Below, piece after piece: positions 1 to 12,600 of a stretch of DNA of 64,000 nucleotides. Position 1 is the stretch's first letter. Every line of letters begins with the position of its first letter. The notes beneath the pieces are model-generated. The model was given only the letters and a program-made list of their open reading frames with translations. It ran no database searches and was not told where the DNA came from. A program made the position numbers and the translations under genes. Source of the DNA: Crotalaria pallida (Eukaryota; Streptophyta; Magnoliopsida; Fabales; Fabaceae); assembly GCA_037953625.1 (NCBI GenBank), contig CM075651.1, positions 149,126,001 to 149,190,000 on the forward strand. Reading direction: 5' to 3'.

Positions 1-74
1 TTGCGAATTTACTCATTCACCCTTTATGCGGCATTAAAGGATCCTTACCAACCTTCTTTTTGTTTTTTCCTTAG

Positions 75-884
75 ATCCCCAACAATTCAGTCCAACTCGA
101 AGATTTCGACGGCAGCTTGTCAATTCTTGAAGCATCCAATTCCACCGCTGAGATTCCTTCTTGTCCGCCTCCATCTACCACCATGGATCCTTCGGTTCAA
201 ACTTCCTCTTCCACTGCTTTTGTTGCACTTCGAGAATTAATGGCTAAAGCACGATCTGTTGAGGCAGCCATGAATTTTCCCTTGAGAGACGCCGAACCGG
301 TCGCAGATCAGTTGATGGTGACCTTGAAGAACGTCTGTTGTCGGCCTTTTGATCAATTATTGGACGATTCTTCGACTCTTGAGCTCTTGTCTTCCTCCAT
401 CACTTCGCTTTTGCAGCACCCTATTCAGAAAGATGTCGAATCCAAATTGACCGGGTTGCAGCGATTTGTGGGTAATTGGACTACTGAGAGTCTAAAGATT
501 CTGAATGACATCAAAGCCTATGAAGATGTCAAAGCAAACCAAAGCAAGATGGAAGCCGAATACATGGATTCAGAGCGAGAGGATGCCGACTATTCTTCCA
601 AGGTTGATGATACACTCCGGCGATTAGAAGAGAATGGAGCTAGGATTCAAGAACTGAAAGAAGAGTTAGCTCGTCGGGAACAAGATCAACTGGACTTGAC
701 CCAATACATGGAATCCGTCAAAGTCAACCGACAAGAACTGGCTGCCAAAGTTGATGCCTTAGTGGCGCCTTATCAGCAGATTACAGATGCTTTGGCTACT
801 CATTTGCAAGAATACAGGGCTGGACTCCGACGCAGAGATGCTTTCGCCAGGGAATGGCGTTCCTTTGGCAACCTTTTCAGATGA
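75..884 (+). CDS. Antisense extra ORF of the gypsy element, 3' exon of a coiled-coil protein (PMD-type suspected)
   Basis: The frame is open from base 75 to the TGA at 882-884, about 269 codons. It starts directly after a pyrimidine-rich stretch ending in TTAG, and the TAG at 72-74 is a stop in this frame, so 74/75 looks like a splice acceptor rather than a start. The protein has a Ser/Pro-rich beginning, then a helical, charged coiled-coil region (about positions 530-730) with many Glu, Lys, Leu and Gln, and a basic end. It runs opposite to gag-pol and sits between pol and the missing 3' LTR. That is where Tat-lineage elements carry an antisense ORF, often with a plant-mobile-domain (PMD) N-terminus. 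The PMD part would be left of the window, so that name is inference. It could also be an unrelated captured host gene. Confidence 0.6.
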   Translation: MPNNSVQLEDFDGSLSILEASNSTAEIPSCPPPSTTMDPSVQTSSSTAFVALRELMAKARSVEAAMNFPLRDAEPVADQLMVTLKNVCCRPFDQLLDDSSTLELLSSSITSLLQHPIQKDVESKLTGLQRFVGNWTTESLKILNDIKAYEDVKANQSKMEAEYMDSEREDADYSSKVDDTLRRLEENGARIQELKEELARREQDQLDLTQYMESVKVNRQELAAKVDALVAPYQQITDALATHLQEYRAGLRRRDAFAREWRSFGNLFR

Positions 885-955
885 ATTTTATTTTCCCTTT
901 GTTGTATTTGCTTCTTGTATTTTGCTTCTGTCGTATGGATTCTGCAATTTTCAAT

Positions 956-3900
956 TTAATGCATTTTTATTTCCGTCATTGTCGGCTTATACTTTTTCAA
1001 ATACTTGTCGTTAATTGCTTTAATCTTTTTCCTCGTTTCGACTTCGACTAATTCGTATGCGTTGCCCGAATAAGCCTTTAATACTTTAAATGGTCCTTCC
1101 CACTTTGGTGACCACTTGCCGTATTCATTTGAGCGCTTGTCGATGGGTAAGATCACTTTCCATACTAATTCATCCGGTAAAAACGACTTAAACTTAACCT
1201 TGGCGTCGTAATATCTAGCAATTTTTTCCTTTTGTCGCGTAATATTTTCCAACGCCAACAGTCTTTCGTCGTGCACCTCATTCAATTCGTCGAACATGGA
1301 ATTCCAATAGTCATTTGTAGGCATTTCATGTTGCCTTTGAAATCGTATCGATTCCAAGTTGATTTCGACTGGTAACACGGCCTCGTGGCCGTATGTTAAC
1401 ATATAGGGAGTCGTACCCGTTGCTTCGTTTGGAGAATTCCGGATAGCCCACAACGCCGGTGTCAATGCTTCGTGCCAATTTCGTGGTTTACTTTTAATTT
1501 GTTTCTTGATGATGTTAATAATCCACTTGTTAGCCGCTTCCGCTTGTCCATTGGCTTGTGCATAGTAAGGTGTTGAAGTTAGTAACTTGATTCTTCTTGA
1601 TGCCAAATATCCCTTCAATTTTCTTCCCAAGAAAATAGATGCTTGATCTGTAGTTATGGTCTCGGGAATTCCAAATCGACAAACGATATGGTCTTCAATA
1701 AAATCAATCACTTGCTCTTGTTCGACCTTCACCAAAGGTATTTCTTCTACCCATTTGGTAAAATAATCAACACCCACCAATATCCTTGAATGGCCTTTTG
1801 ATGAATGAGGGACAATTTCTCCAATAACGTCTAATGCCCATCTTCTAAAAGGCCATGGCTTGATAATTGAATGTAATTCTCCTGCTGGGACATTCTGAAT
1901 GTAGCCATGTTTTTGGCATTCTTCACACGACTTTGCAAAATTCATGCAATCTGATATTAGTGTAGGCCAAAAAACCCTTTGCCTTCTGAGTATCCATTTC
2001 ATCTTTTCTCCTGCTTGGTGCGCCCCGCATATCCCTTCATGAACTTCCGCCAAGGCTATGAAAGCATCATCCTTGTCAAGACATACCTCCAAATTTCCAT
2101 CAACTGATTTGTGATACAAATCACCTCCTAGTAACGTGAACTTGGTGGCTTTCAGCTTTAACTTTCGTTCGACATTGAGGGATGGATTCGCCAAGTAGTC
2201 AGCTATGGGTTTCCTCCAATCATCATCGGATGCTAATGCGTTTACCATTACTTCTCTCTCATGAAGGGGGTATAGCAGCTCTTCAATTCGTGTTGCGTTA
2301 TCCAAAGTCTTCTTCGATATACGGTATCTAGATGCAATTTGAGCCAAATGATTGGCCTTTTGATTATGACACCGGTATATATGTTCGACTGAAACATCGT
2401 CAAATTGGCACATCATTTTTCGTGCCATATTGCGATACTTAGTCAACTTTGGGTTTAGACACTTATATTCGTCAACCAATTGCTTAATGACTAACTGAGA
2501 ATCTCCCTTAATGGCCATGTTTTTGGCCTTTAACAAAATTAATATTTCAAGGCCAATTAAGATAGTCTCGTACTCAGCCTCATTATTTGAACATTGATAT
2601 TTAAGGTTGAACATGAATTCCATGGGAATTCCTTCAGGGGATATGAGTAGTATTCCAACTCCTGCCCCTTTTTTATGAGATGATCCATCATAATACATCG
2701 TCCAAGGCCTTAAGCCGACAAAATTAACAGACATAGCCATGTCTACACATGGGTGATCTACCAAGAAATTGGCTACTACTTGGCCTTTGACGGCTTTCAA
2801 TGGTACATATTGAAGTGAAAATTCAGTTAACGCTAATGTCCACTTGCCGACCCTACCATGTATAATTGGCTTGGATAGCATGTATTTAATAACGTCAGAC
2901 TTCGACAAAACCAAAACATGAAAACTTTTCATATAATGTTTAAGTTTTGTACAAGAAAAGTAGAGCGCTAAACATAATTTTTCTATTGCACTATACCGTG
3001 TTTCGGCATCATTCAACACTCTACTTAAATAAAATACAACTCTTTCTACACCATTTTCATTTTCTTGGGCTAACATGCTCCCTATAGTGTAATCAGAGGC
3101 TGATATATACAATTTTAAAGGAAAACCTGGCTGAGGCGGCATCATCACTAGTGGTGTCGACAAATACATCTTCAAGTCGTCGAACGCCGCTTGTTGCTCC
3201 GGTCCCCATTTAAAATCTTCTTCTCGTTTTAACCTTACGAGAGGTGCAAAGGCTCTGGTTCTTCCCGAGAGGTTTGATATGAATCTTCTCAAATAATTTA
3301 CCTTGCCGAGAAATGACTGAACCTCTTTCTTGTTGGTCGGAGGAGATGCTTCTATGATGGCTTTGGCTTTGTTCTTGTCGACTTCAATGCCGTTTCTGTG
3401 GACAAGGAATCCCAAAAACTGGCCAGCAGTGATTCCAAAGGTGCATTTGATTGGATTCATCTTCAAATTATGCTTCCTCATTCTGGTAAATGCCTTCTCC
3501 AAGCTTCCCAAATGCTCCTCATGAGTATTCGACTTGATCACCACGTCGTCGATGTATACCTCCAAGAACTTGCCAATCATGTCATGAAAAATCAGGTTCA
3601 TTGCTCTTTGATACGTTGCACCTGCATTCTTGAGTCCGAACGGCATCATTACCCATTCGAAAGTTCCTATTGCACCTGGACATCTGAATGCAGTCTTCGA
3701 CACGTCGCCTTCAGCGATAAAAATCTGATTGTAGCCTGAAAAAGCATCTAGTAAGCTCATTACCTTATGACAAGACGCTGAATCCACCAGCATATCAGCT
3801 ATCGGCATTGGGTATTCGTCTTTTGGTGTGACACTATTTAGATCCCTGAAATCGACACCATAGTCGCATTTTCCCATTCTTCTTTATCACAGGTACTATA

Positions 3901-4442
3901 TTTTCCATCCACTCGACATACCTTGCCGTTCTGATGAATTTTGCTTTCAACAGTCTTTCGATCTCATCTTTGATTTTGAGGATTACATCAGGTGCGAACC
4001 GTCGAACTGCTTGTTTGACTGGTTTGTGGTCAGGCCGTAAAGTCAGCCTGTGTTTGACTAATTCTCTGTCGAGTCCTGGCATATCTTCGTATTCCCAAGC
4101 AAAACAATCTTGATTCCTTCTGATGAGATCAATGAGCTTCTGTCGGAATTCCTCCTTTAACAATGAACTTACGTAAATTGGTTTCGGCTTTTCAGCCGTT
4201 CCCAAGTTTACCTCATCTCTGGGATCCTCACTGATGAATCGAGATTCTTCATCTGTCCACCCTCTTTCGAATCCCAAAGGGCTGTCATCTACGATACAAT
4301 CCTGGAATGTACCTGTCTGAGTGGTACATTGCATTCTGTCGGCCACGTAAGCCGACAGTCTTTCCAGCTGTCGATCAACCATCAGTGCTGGTCGAAGGCC
4401 GCTGCTCAACGGCCTTGTCCATTTCGACAATTGAAATCCCAT
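956..4442 (-). pseudogene. pol: pol: reverse transcriptase, dual RNase H, integrase, frameshifted
   Basis: Two overlapping frames make up pol: 4442-3834 (N-terminal linker and start of the RT fingers) and 3877-956 (rest of RT to integrase). The RT core shows the YIDD catalytic box. A first, degenerate RNase H is followed by a second with a YYDGS start and a DS...EAEY acidic pattern. Integrase has a His/Cys zinc region, D, D and E core residues and a GPF box near the C-terminus. The two frames meet inside the conserved VDFRDLN block at about 3855-3863, where a one-base insertion is the simplest explanation. The start of this frame also overlaps the end of gag-protease by 68 bases in another frame, either a second indel or a once-programmed shift. 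The product cannot be made intact from this copy. Confidence 0.9.
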
Positions 4443-7236
4443 AGTTTTCCATTAAGCATTTATCCACTACGGGTTTCTGAAAGTTTTCAGCATCAAGTCG
4501 GATCGGCTTGATGCTTGGGTTGTAGACTTTGAAATCTACGTGCATCTGTTGCATATAACACGGACTGTCATCTGCAGGAATCACCTCCACCTTGTTCTCA
4601 TAATTCCACAAGACTAATTTCTGATGGGCCGTTGACGGAACGGCCCCCACAACATGAATCCAATCCCTGCCTAACAAGAGGTCGTAACTAGCCTTAGATG
4701 GGACTACCACGAATAAAGTATCTCTTGCAACTGATCCCACCTCGACTTTCAACATCGTCACACCATGTGATTGAGCGATCTTCCCAGTAAAACCAACCAC
4801 AACCACATTCGTCGGAATTAGGTCCGACTCCACTTTTCCCATCCTTTTGAACACGTTCCATGGCAAGACATTGACGGCAGCCCCTCCGTCTACTAATACT
4901 CGATTTAGAGGCTTCCCGTCAACAATGGCCTTAATATGTAAAGGCCTTAAGTGTTCTCTTTTGCTCTCCTCCAGTGGTTCGAATTGAGCTATGTGTCCGA
5001 TATCCACCTCCAGATGGAGGCGATCCAAAAGGAAAAGGCATTCAGGAAGTCCTGGCACCTCGTCACTCAGATACGAATCGTCGGAATCATAACTTTCATT
5101 TTCCTCTTCATGTGCATGGTCTCCTGGCATGTCGAAAGGCCAACCGACATTGTTGATTGAGAGGCTGCCGATTTTCTTACTTTGAGCTTCTATCATCTCT
5201 TGATCATTGACAATTATATCTAAGCTATCGTCAGAATCCCCTTCGTAAGACTCACTCATCTGGTTTGACCCTTCAGACTTCTTCACCCACTTCTGCCTTT
5301 GTCTGCCACTTTGTCGGCCTTTAGCCGTTTTCGGCTTCATGCTTGCAACTAGGCATCCTTGATCATTTGTGGGTAACTCATCAATGTTAACTCCTTCAGC
5401 TTCTGCCTTTCGTATTCTTTGGAGCCTCCTTTTCTGAGTTCGTGTCAGACCTTCGTAGATCGACCCAGATGTCGACCCTGATTGCTGCCTCTTTTGCATG
5501 AATCGATCGTATGCAGCTGACCTTGAAGGACATCCTCCATAAATCCTTCGACTGGACAGAGGGCGTCGAGCCTCTCGGGACATTTCCCGTCGGATGTGTT
5601 CCCGTTCCTGAACCCTGGCTCTTATCTTCTTTCTCAAGTCTTCCCTTTTGGACCCTCTCTCTTTCTGTGCCGCAATCTTCCGATCATAGACCACCTGGCA
5701 TCTCGGGCAAATCTGAAGGTCTCCATCTTGCTTCCTTTTGCAGAAATGTCGGAATGATTCTCCGACCTCAGGAAACACTTCAGCGTCATAGGCCAGTGAA
5801 AGGGTGCTAATGGAAAACACTCCTTGAGATTCGACTTCGTTGACCTCCTTTTGAAAAGGATCAGTATCGATCTTCATGTCTTTCTCCACGAACTTCAATT
5901 TCCCTTTGGCAATTCCTTGTTGAATTAAGTCCCTTTCTAACTGGGCCCAAGCATGGATAGAATTAGATCGCAAGGTTGAGAACCAAGAAAAAGCATTTCT
6001 TGTCAAAGAACTAGGAAATAGCCGCATTTTGATTGCCTCATCAGCGGCCAAATCACCCAATTCGATGATGTAACGAGTGATATGTTCGACAGTAGATTCT
6101 CCCGCTTCGCCAGCAAATTTCGACAACTTCGGCACCTTTGTTCCTCTTGGGATTTCTGCCAACTGTACCCACTCCAGAAAGGGTGAATTGAAACTTGACT
6201 GGTTAGTCATGCCAACGTTGAACCCAATCCGACTCAGCGCTTGTTCGACTATCCGGTTTACGTCGTCCGGCTCGACTCGTGTCTCCCTTCCTTGTCGGAG
6301 CAAATGTCGAGCCAAATTTTGCCTTGCTAGTGCTGCTTGAAGATCCTCTCCTCTTTGCATGAATGCAACTTGCGCCGGATTTTGAACATGCTAAGGTGCT
6401 TCGACACCCGGGTGAAAGACCATTTTCTGATTTTCCGGCATCGGATTACCTGCACTACACATCGGGTTAGTACGAACATGATCCCATGTAGTCGGGATTC
6501 TACCATCTTGCTGTGGTGACGACACTTGAGCAGTGTGCCGCACATCCTGGCCACTAGGATAACTTTGTACCAAAATTGGCCTCGGTAAATTTCTATCAAC
6601 AGGTGGAGTATTGACGGACTCGCTATGTTCATTGTCGTCGACGCCTAAGACTTGATTTAACCTTTTCATGTATTGTGCAATTTTCCCACAAGTCTCATTT
6701 GTCACCAACATCGCTGGGTTGATAACCGAACCCAATTGAGCCGTCAATTGATCGACCAGTTGTACATTAGCCTCTTCGATTTGTTGCCGGATATGCGTAA
6801 CGGGATTGATAGGCATGTATCTTGAACCGTTACTCGTGTCAGCCATGTCTGTAGCAGAACGCATAAAAGCCATGTTAGTGGCCCCCGTTGTCGCATTGGT
6901 ACTGCCTATTGAACTACTCAAAGGCCATGTCAACGTCGATCCTGGAACAAAATCAGGTGGCAAACCATAGGGAGGAACTTGTCCCCCACTATTTGAACTG
7001 ATACCAAAAGTAAACCCACTGGTGAGGTTTCCCCCATTTGGGCCATTATTTGGCCATTGAATTGTGGTTACGACAATTGATTCCACAGCGGAACCGCTTC
7101 CACCGGTCATTTGAGGAGAATTTGTCGAAACGCTAGGTATAATAATCTCTGAAATAACGGTGGTCTGTTGACCACCTTGACTTGTAACGACCATTGATGA
7201 TGAAGATAGCAAAGTTATGCCGCTTCTCAAACGCAT
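4375..7236 (-). pseudogene. gag: gag-protease, with an in-frame stop
   Basis: The likely start is the ATG at 7236, giving MRLRSG, a start common in this lineage; four codons upstream in the same frame are also open. The frame continues to a stop at 4375 but is broken by a TAG at 6393-6391. Both halves are in the same frame, so a single C-to-T change of a Gln codon would explain it. The second half holds the gag domain (charged helices around 6190-5920), a Cys-x2-Cys segment near 5700 and an aspartic protease around 4900 whose active-site triad reads Asp-Gly-Gly, a form known in Tat elements. Gag would form the capsid and the protease would mature the polyprotein in the cytoplasm. A programmed readthrough of the TAG is possible but less likely than decay. 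Confidence 0.85.
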
Positions 7237-7264
7237 ACAAACAAGCACAAGTTACTCTGAACCT

Positions 7265-7282
7265 GTCCCACCGGGCGTGCCA
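7265..7282 (-). other. Primer-binding site
   Basis: On the minus strand TGGCACGCCCGGTGGGAC starts four bases after the LTR end, at the place and with the TGG start expected for a tRNA 3' CCA end. I could not assign the tRNA with confidence. Confidence 0.75.
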
Positions 7283-7727
7283 ATTTTGTTCGTGGGATTT
7301 TCGTCCGACGCCTGCCGAACTGACGGTGATGCGTGGGGTGTGGGTAACGACAGGTTATGTGGTAATCTTGTAAAAGGAACTTGACCGTCTTTTTGGTATT
7401 TTTGGGTATTTGAGTTTGAACAGTGTAACAATACATGCGAGTAAGAGTAAAACCGACACCAAGAACACGATGCGGTGAAAATTAAACGGTGCAGTTAAAT
7501 AAACGACGCGGAATTGAAAGGAAAGCGAGTAAAGTTTGCGATAAAGTAAATTGCATGTAATTGAAAGGTGCAGGAAAAAGTAAAGATTGCATTGAAATTT
7601 AAATGGGTGGAAGGTTGAGGTTCTTTACAATGGCGTTTCTCCGTTTGTCTGCTCCGTTGAGACGTTTAGGATTTTGGCCTATGTGTATCAACCTAGCAAC
7701 CGACCCCGATTACAACCTAAAGACTTC

Positions 7728-7736
7728 CTATTTATA
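7728..7736 (-). promoter_or_regulatory. TATA box of the LTR
   Basis: Minus strand TATAAATAG inside the LTR, about 440 bases from its inner end. It would place the transcript start near 7700, making 8976 to about 7700 the U3 part. Confidence 0.55.
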
Positions 7737-8756
7737 GGTATAGGAATCCAAAACTATTTACAAAGCATACTTGCACGTTTTTGCAATAACTGCAAAACCC
7801 ACGATCTATAACTACCCACTACGCTATCCCCCACGATGCAACTGCCCACGTCGTGGTTTGGGCTTAGTGGATGCTTCTGTCGAATCCCGTGGTGACATCT
7901 TTGCTGAGACCCCTTCGACTGACACTTCTCTTCGACTGCAACCTTTGACTCTTGTTTAAGTCTCTTTGTTGCTCGAAGCATTGACGTTGTTGTGCTCCAG
8001 CCTCTTGGTTCTGAGATGTCAGCCGACATCGAGCTCCTTTCGACAGACGGGCCTATTGTCGAAATAGACTTTCGACCCGCTGTCGGCCTTAGACGCATTC
8101 GATTGATATTGGTGACATGTAATTCAACTAAACGCTGTTTCACCAGCATTCAATCAAAAAACATGCCCCCGACACTTCTAGTAGAATGTCGTCAAAGGAC
8201 TTATTTCCTTTAACTCTTTAATAGGAAAGGCGACCTTAGTCGATCCTAGCCAGATACAAACCTTGGCCTATGGGATTAAAAGACCTTTCCAATGCTTATT
8301 TATCAGGTTCACTGCTTCCTCCAATTCGGAGTTCTTTGCTGTGACCCGACACATCAGAAATGGGTTCTATGTAATCCCACATGTTTATCCTTTTGCTATT
8401 CAAGAGGATAAAGGTGGTATTCGGGGTGGACATCCCTTCGTTTCCCTGTCCTCACCCGAACACCTTAATCCCACATGTTTAGCCTTTGGTAGACTCGTGT
8501 TTATGTGGAATATGAATCTTTTTTCCTCTTTCCAGAATTCATGAAGGCATTCCTTGAGTTTTCTCATTGTAACTCGTGGCTTTTCTCGGTGAAAAGTGAG
8601 GATTTTATAGCCACCAGTGGCATTAAATGCCTCCATAATTACTCTTCCGTTCCCAATGCTGATACGACGTTTCTGACTCCTCTTTTCTTGCGTCAATATT
8701 CCTTTGATGCAGGCCTCTTGTTTCCGCCTCTTCTTTCTGTCGACACACGTTCACGT

Positions 8757-8960
8757 CTTTCGAAGTCACTTTTAAGTCATGCCACTTAAGTACACCTCCT
8801 TCGACATCACTTATGTTATCGACACACATCCTTTTCGTCGAAATCTGCCCAGTGTCGGATTGTACGTACACTTCCTTCGAAGTCACTTTTAAACAAATGT
8901 TTAAGTACACTTCCGTCGACGTCACTTATACATCCGACATTCTCACCCTTTTGTCGATTT
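8757..8960. repeat. Two diverged direct repeats in LTR U3
   Basis: A block beginning TCGAAGTCACTTTTAA and ending near TTTTCGTCGA occurs twice, about 118 bases apart. Direct repeats at the outer part of U3 often act as LTR enhancer modules; that role is inference. Confidence 0.55.
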
Positions 8961-8976
8961 CTACTTTCCGTTAACA

Positions 8977-9614
8977 AGGTGAAGAGGAGAATCATAAACT
9001 TTCTTCTCATCATATTATCAACTCTTTAAATAATCAAATACAACGTTTTAAATAATTGAACTCAAGATTTGATTTAATTTGAAGAAGAACCAAGTATTAG
9101 AGTTTTGCTACATCATCCTCATCCTAATACGTCATCTTAATACAAAAGTAAAAAGCAAATATTAAATGAAAAAGAAAAGGCATCATCATTATCTCGAGAG
9201 TACTAAAAAAAACATTCAAAACTGCTCTTTCAATCTACAAATTACTAGTAAGATTTGTAATTAGATGAATCAGGAGAAATTAAAATTAGTCATCAATACA
9301 TAGTTACATACTATAATAACAAAAGTAGTATATACAAAGATAAAGTTATTATGTGACATAGTAATGACACCAAAGTAAGATTGGCCTAGTGATGAATGAA
9401 CAAACGCACAGTGGCTTATTTGTTAAACTCAAAACTATATCTTGGTTCCTCCAATGTGAAATAAATTAAACAAAACATTCTCTCTAGTCAATAGAGTTTG
9501 AACGAAACTTGGTTGAATTTTGATAAGCAAACTAACACACAACCCATCCCTTTGCTCTTTTGCAGGTTAGTTGTTTTACAAACAAATAAATAATCCCTAT
9601 AATTATCATTATTG
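8977..9614. other. 3' flank of CHX gene 1
   Basis: AT-rich and without an ORF of note. The part around 9330-9420 (tatacaaagataa, gacaccaa, gtgatgaatgaacaa) resembles 26565-26690 downstream of CHX gene 2, so the duplicated unit extends past the stop codons. Confidence 0.6.
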
Positions 9615-12600
9615 TTATTCCGATGTCACCACAAGTGACTCAAATTTATCATTATTATTAGCAGTAGTATTATTATTATTATTGGCCGGCGGCTTACTAC
9701 GGTTGGGCGGCTTTTCAATACTCAATCCTCCATACCCATATTGTTGCACGACTAGCACAGATGCTCTCGAAGCAAAATTATTAGAAGCCAAAATATCACC
9801 TATAACTCCAAGTTCTGCACAATCACACCATTCCAACAAGTTTAAAAACACCTTGGAGTTCCTACTAAGCCCTTGTCCAACAATGTATAAATCACATCCA
9901 CCTTGTTCTACCTCATTCAGCACTGTTGGAACATCTTCAGCAGTACGAATATCAACCTCTGAGTAAGATATAGTATCATCATTGTTCACTTGAGTGAGCC
10001 TGAATGAACTTACATACTCTTCATCCATCTCTTTCTGCACCTCATTATCAATCACAGCACTTAATATCCCTTGTGCTTCAGTATGATTTGAGCTATCTAC
10101 TTCTGCAGCTTCACCAAACAGAAGAAACCTAACCACTGCTAAGCTTACACCCGGATGACCGCCCATTCTTCCTGCAACAGCTAAGGCTTCACGGTCATCT
10201 GGTCCTCCAACAAATATCATAGTAATACGGAAGTTCATTTTTGACAATCCCCCTTGTTCACGATCAACAAAGATTCCCACCGAACAAGGTGCACCTTCCA
10301 TTATATGCAGGTTTATCTCTTTGTTCACTTCATTTGTTATTTCAAGGGAACCTTCCAATGTTATATGTTTGTGGAATGGAAGGAGAATTAAGCTTGTGCA
10401 TTTCTCATTAGCCATGTTGCATATATCTTCGTGAATGGATGTGTAGGATGACACAATATTTAAGGTCTCAACTCTAACCGCATCATATGTCTCTCCAAAT
10501 GATTCAAAGGTATTGGTAATGCTTTTGAGCTCTGCCTGTGTTCTAGTCAGATTTTGGTCCCCCCCTGCAGACATGTCAGTAGGCCTCTGTACATGGGCAG
10601 CAACAAGGGCAGCAGCACGTCCTGTAAGTTCAACAAGGTGCGCAGCAAAAACATGCAAAGGGGAAAGTCTAGTGGGCTTAAAATTATCAAGGACGGAGAC
10701 CATGCTTGTGGCATTCCTAGCATTGTGGACACATGCTAGAACTCTGAGCTCTGCATCACTTCTTAACTTTTGTATAGTCTTTAGCTTGCTCTGCTCAAAT
10801 CTCTTTCTTGGCTTGTATATTGCATTGATTACTGGAGGCACTATTACTGTCATTAGAATAACACCCGAAGCAAGAACGGAATAGGTTCCTACAGAGATGA
10901 TCTGCAATAACATGTGAACTAAGAATATATACATACATACATAACTAATGCAAATAATAAATTAATACATTTATGTATATAAACATATATACTAATTATA
11001 AATTAATACCTTTCTATCCCATGCATTGTTTAGCATGACGAATGCTATCGAACCTTTGGTATTTAGAAGCAATCCAAGTGCAAAACCATCTCGGGTGCGC
11101 AAACCAAAGAAGTAACTGGCAATTACAGTGCTCAAAATCTTTGGGAGACATAACATGGCTACAACTACTAGTATTAGGAAGGCATGTGGATGCCTTACAA
11201 TGGTGTGAAGATTAAGTCGCATTCCAGTGCCACAAAAGTATAGTGTTCCCAGCATGGCGCTACCAAAATCATCCGAAACCGAAGTCATCACTTCAGCAAA
11301 TTTCCCATGAGGTAAAATCAATCCATACACAAAGGCACCAACAATTGCGTGAGTGCCAAGAAAATCTGTAATCCACGAACAAGCAACAACTCCCATCACA
11401 ACATAGAGTATAGCATGATCATCCCAATCATCTAGCTCAGTCTTTCGGTCAATATGGTGATTAATGATAGGTCTTAGCGCAAATACACAAAAACCAAAGA
11501 ATACTAATGTACTCATCACAGAGTACACTGCCCTTTCACCATGATTCATTGCAAATGGGAAAAAAATTATGAAGAGAAACCAAACATAGATATCACTAAT
11601 CATTGCCGCTGTTAAAGCAGTTTTGCCTAGACCTGTATAAAGGAGCTTGAGCTCTGAAAGGGTGTGAGCTAAGACCGGAAAACCAGTATCTGTTAGAACC
11701 ATGGTCCAAAGTACAGAGGTAGTGGTTGCATTTACTTCAAGGGGAAATAGTGGATAACCTTCAAAAGCTTGTCTATGAATACCATACAAGAGTGGTCCAG
11801 TAACCAAGGGAATGAGAATCCCTGCAACTGCAATGCTTGCTGACTTCTTTTGTGCATTTAGGATGGTGTTTATGTTCATCTCCAACCCACTCATGAATGC
11901 ATAGTAGATGAGACCAAAGTTACTCAGTACTTCAATATTTAGGATCCCCGATGCAGGATAAAAGAAATTAAAAATAGTCCTTTGATTGTAAAAGTAACCT
12001 AGTAGGAAGCCGGCCTACACAACACAATATTAATAATGATGACGATTAATAATAATTTCAATAAACCCGATTAGTACAAATTGTTTATTAGCATAAGGAC
12101 ATACTACTACTTTTGAAATTTCTAATAAATAGTTAATGAGCCTATTAAGAAAGTTAATTAATATTATTAGTGATATTGGAATTGATAATATTTGATACAG
12201 TATTTTTTTTTTTAGAAAAATTACTCCTATGTTTATCATTAGGACTCTAGTAAATGTTGAGTAAACAAATATGTTTGCTAAAAAAAATGTTTAATATCAT
12301 TGAAAATCAGATTAAGTGATTATAAAAAAGAACAAAACATTTTGACCATCTAGTGTTTATATTCGAGAATATAAGGAGTAATAAGTTTATTTAACCTTAG
12401 CCCATGATTGAAGATAAAAAATTTAAATATGGTTAAAAATAATTGAAAATACAAGTCAACTACCTTTCTTATTAAATATTTTATTTCTAAATGTGAAGCT
12501 ACCGTAGTTAAGCAATTAAACCAATCATTCCATTCAAACTCTACTTCAAAATTATTTATTAAAAAAAAACTAAATAATAAATATTATGTTATTCCCTCAA

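Larger units (their letters stand above)
1..8976 (-). mobile_element. Degraded Ty3/gypsy (Tat-lineage) LTR retrotransposon, partial
   Basis: Reading leftward on the minus strand, the order is LTR (8976-7287), primer-binding site, gag, aspartic protease, reverse transcriptase, two RNase H segments and integrase. An antisense ORF then lies between pol and the missing 3' LTR. Seen in sequence: gag and pol homology in long minus-strand ORFs, a DGG-type protease motif, a YIDD reverse-transcriptase box, an HHCC-type integrase zinc region and a GPF motif near the end. Known of the family: a second, archaeal-like RNase H and extra ORFs are typical of the Tat lineage (Retand, Grande and Ogre relatives). 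The copy is inactive as written, because it has an in-frame stop in gag and frame changes in pol. The left end is outside the window, so LTR divergence and target duplication cannot be tested. Confidence 0.9.
7287..8976 (-). repeat. 5' LTR of the gypsy element (1690 bp)
   Basis: The boundaries follow from the primer-binding site on one side and TGTT/AACA ends on the other: plus strand TGTTCGTGGG at 7287 and CCGTTAACA ending at 8976. The interior shares the GTCGA-rich style of the element. No partner LTR is in the window, so the outer end is inferred; the flanking AGGTG at 8977-8981 would be one copy of the 5-bp target duplication. Confidence 0.7.

Noticed and set aside
1..240. ORF of 79 codons on the plus strand
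   Set aside because: It runs through the splice-acceptor-like region and overlaps the better, longer frame starting at 75; low-complexity composition.
8263..8925. Overlapping ORFs on both strands in the LTR
   Set aside because: No start context or homology; LTR U3 sequence is not expected to code.
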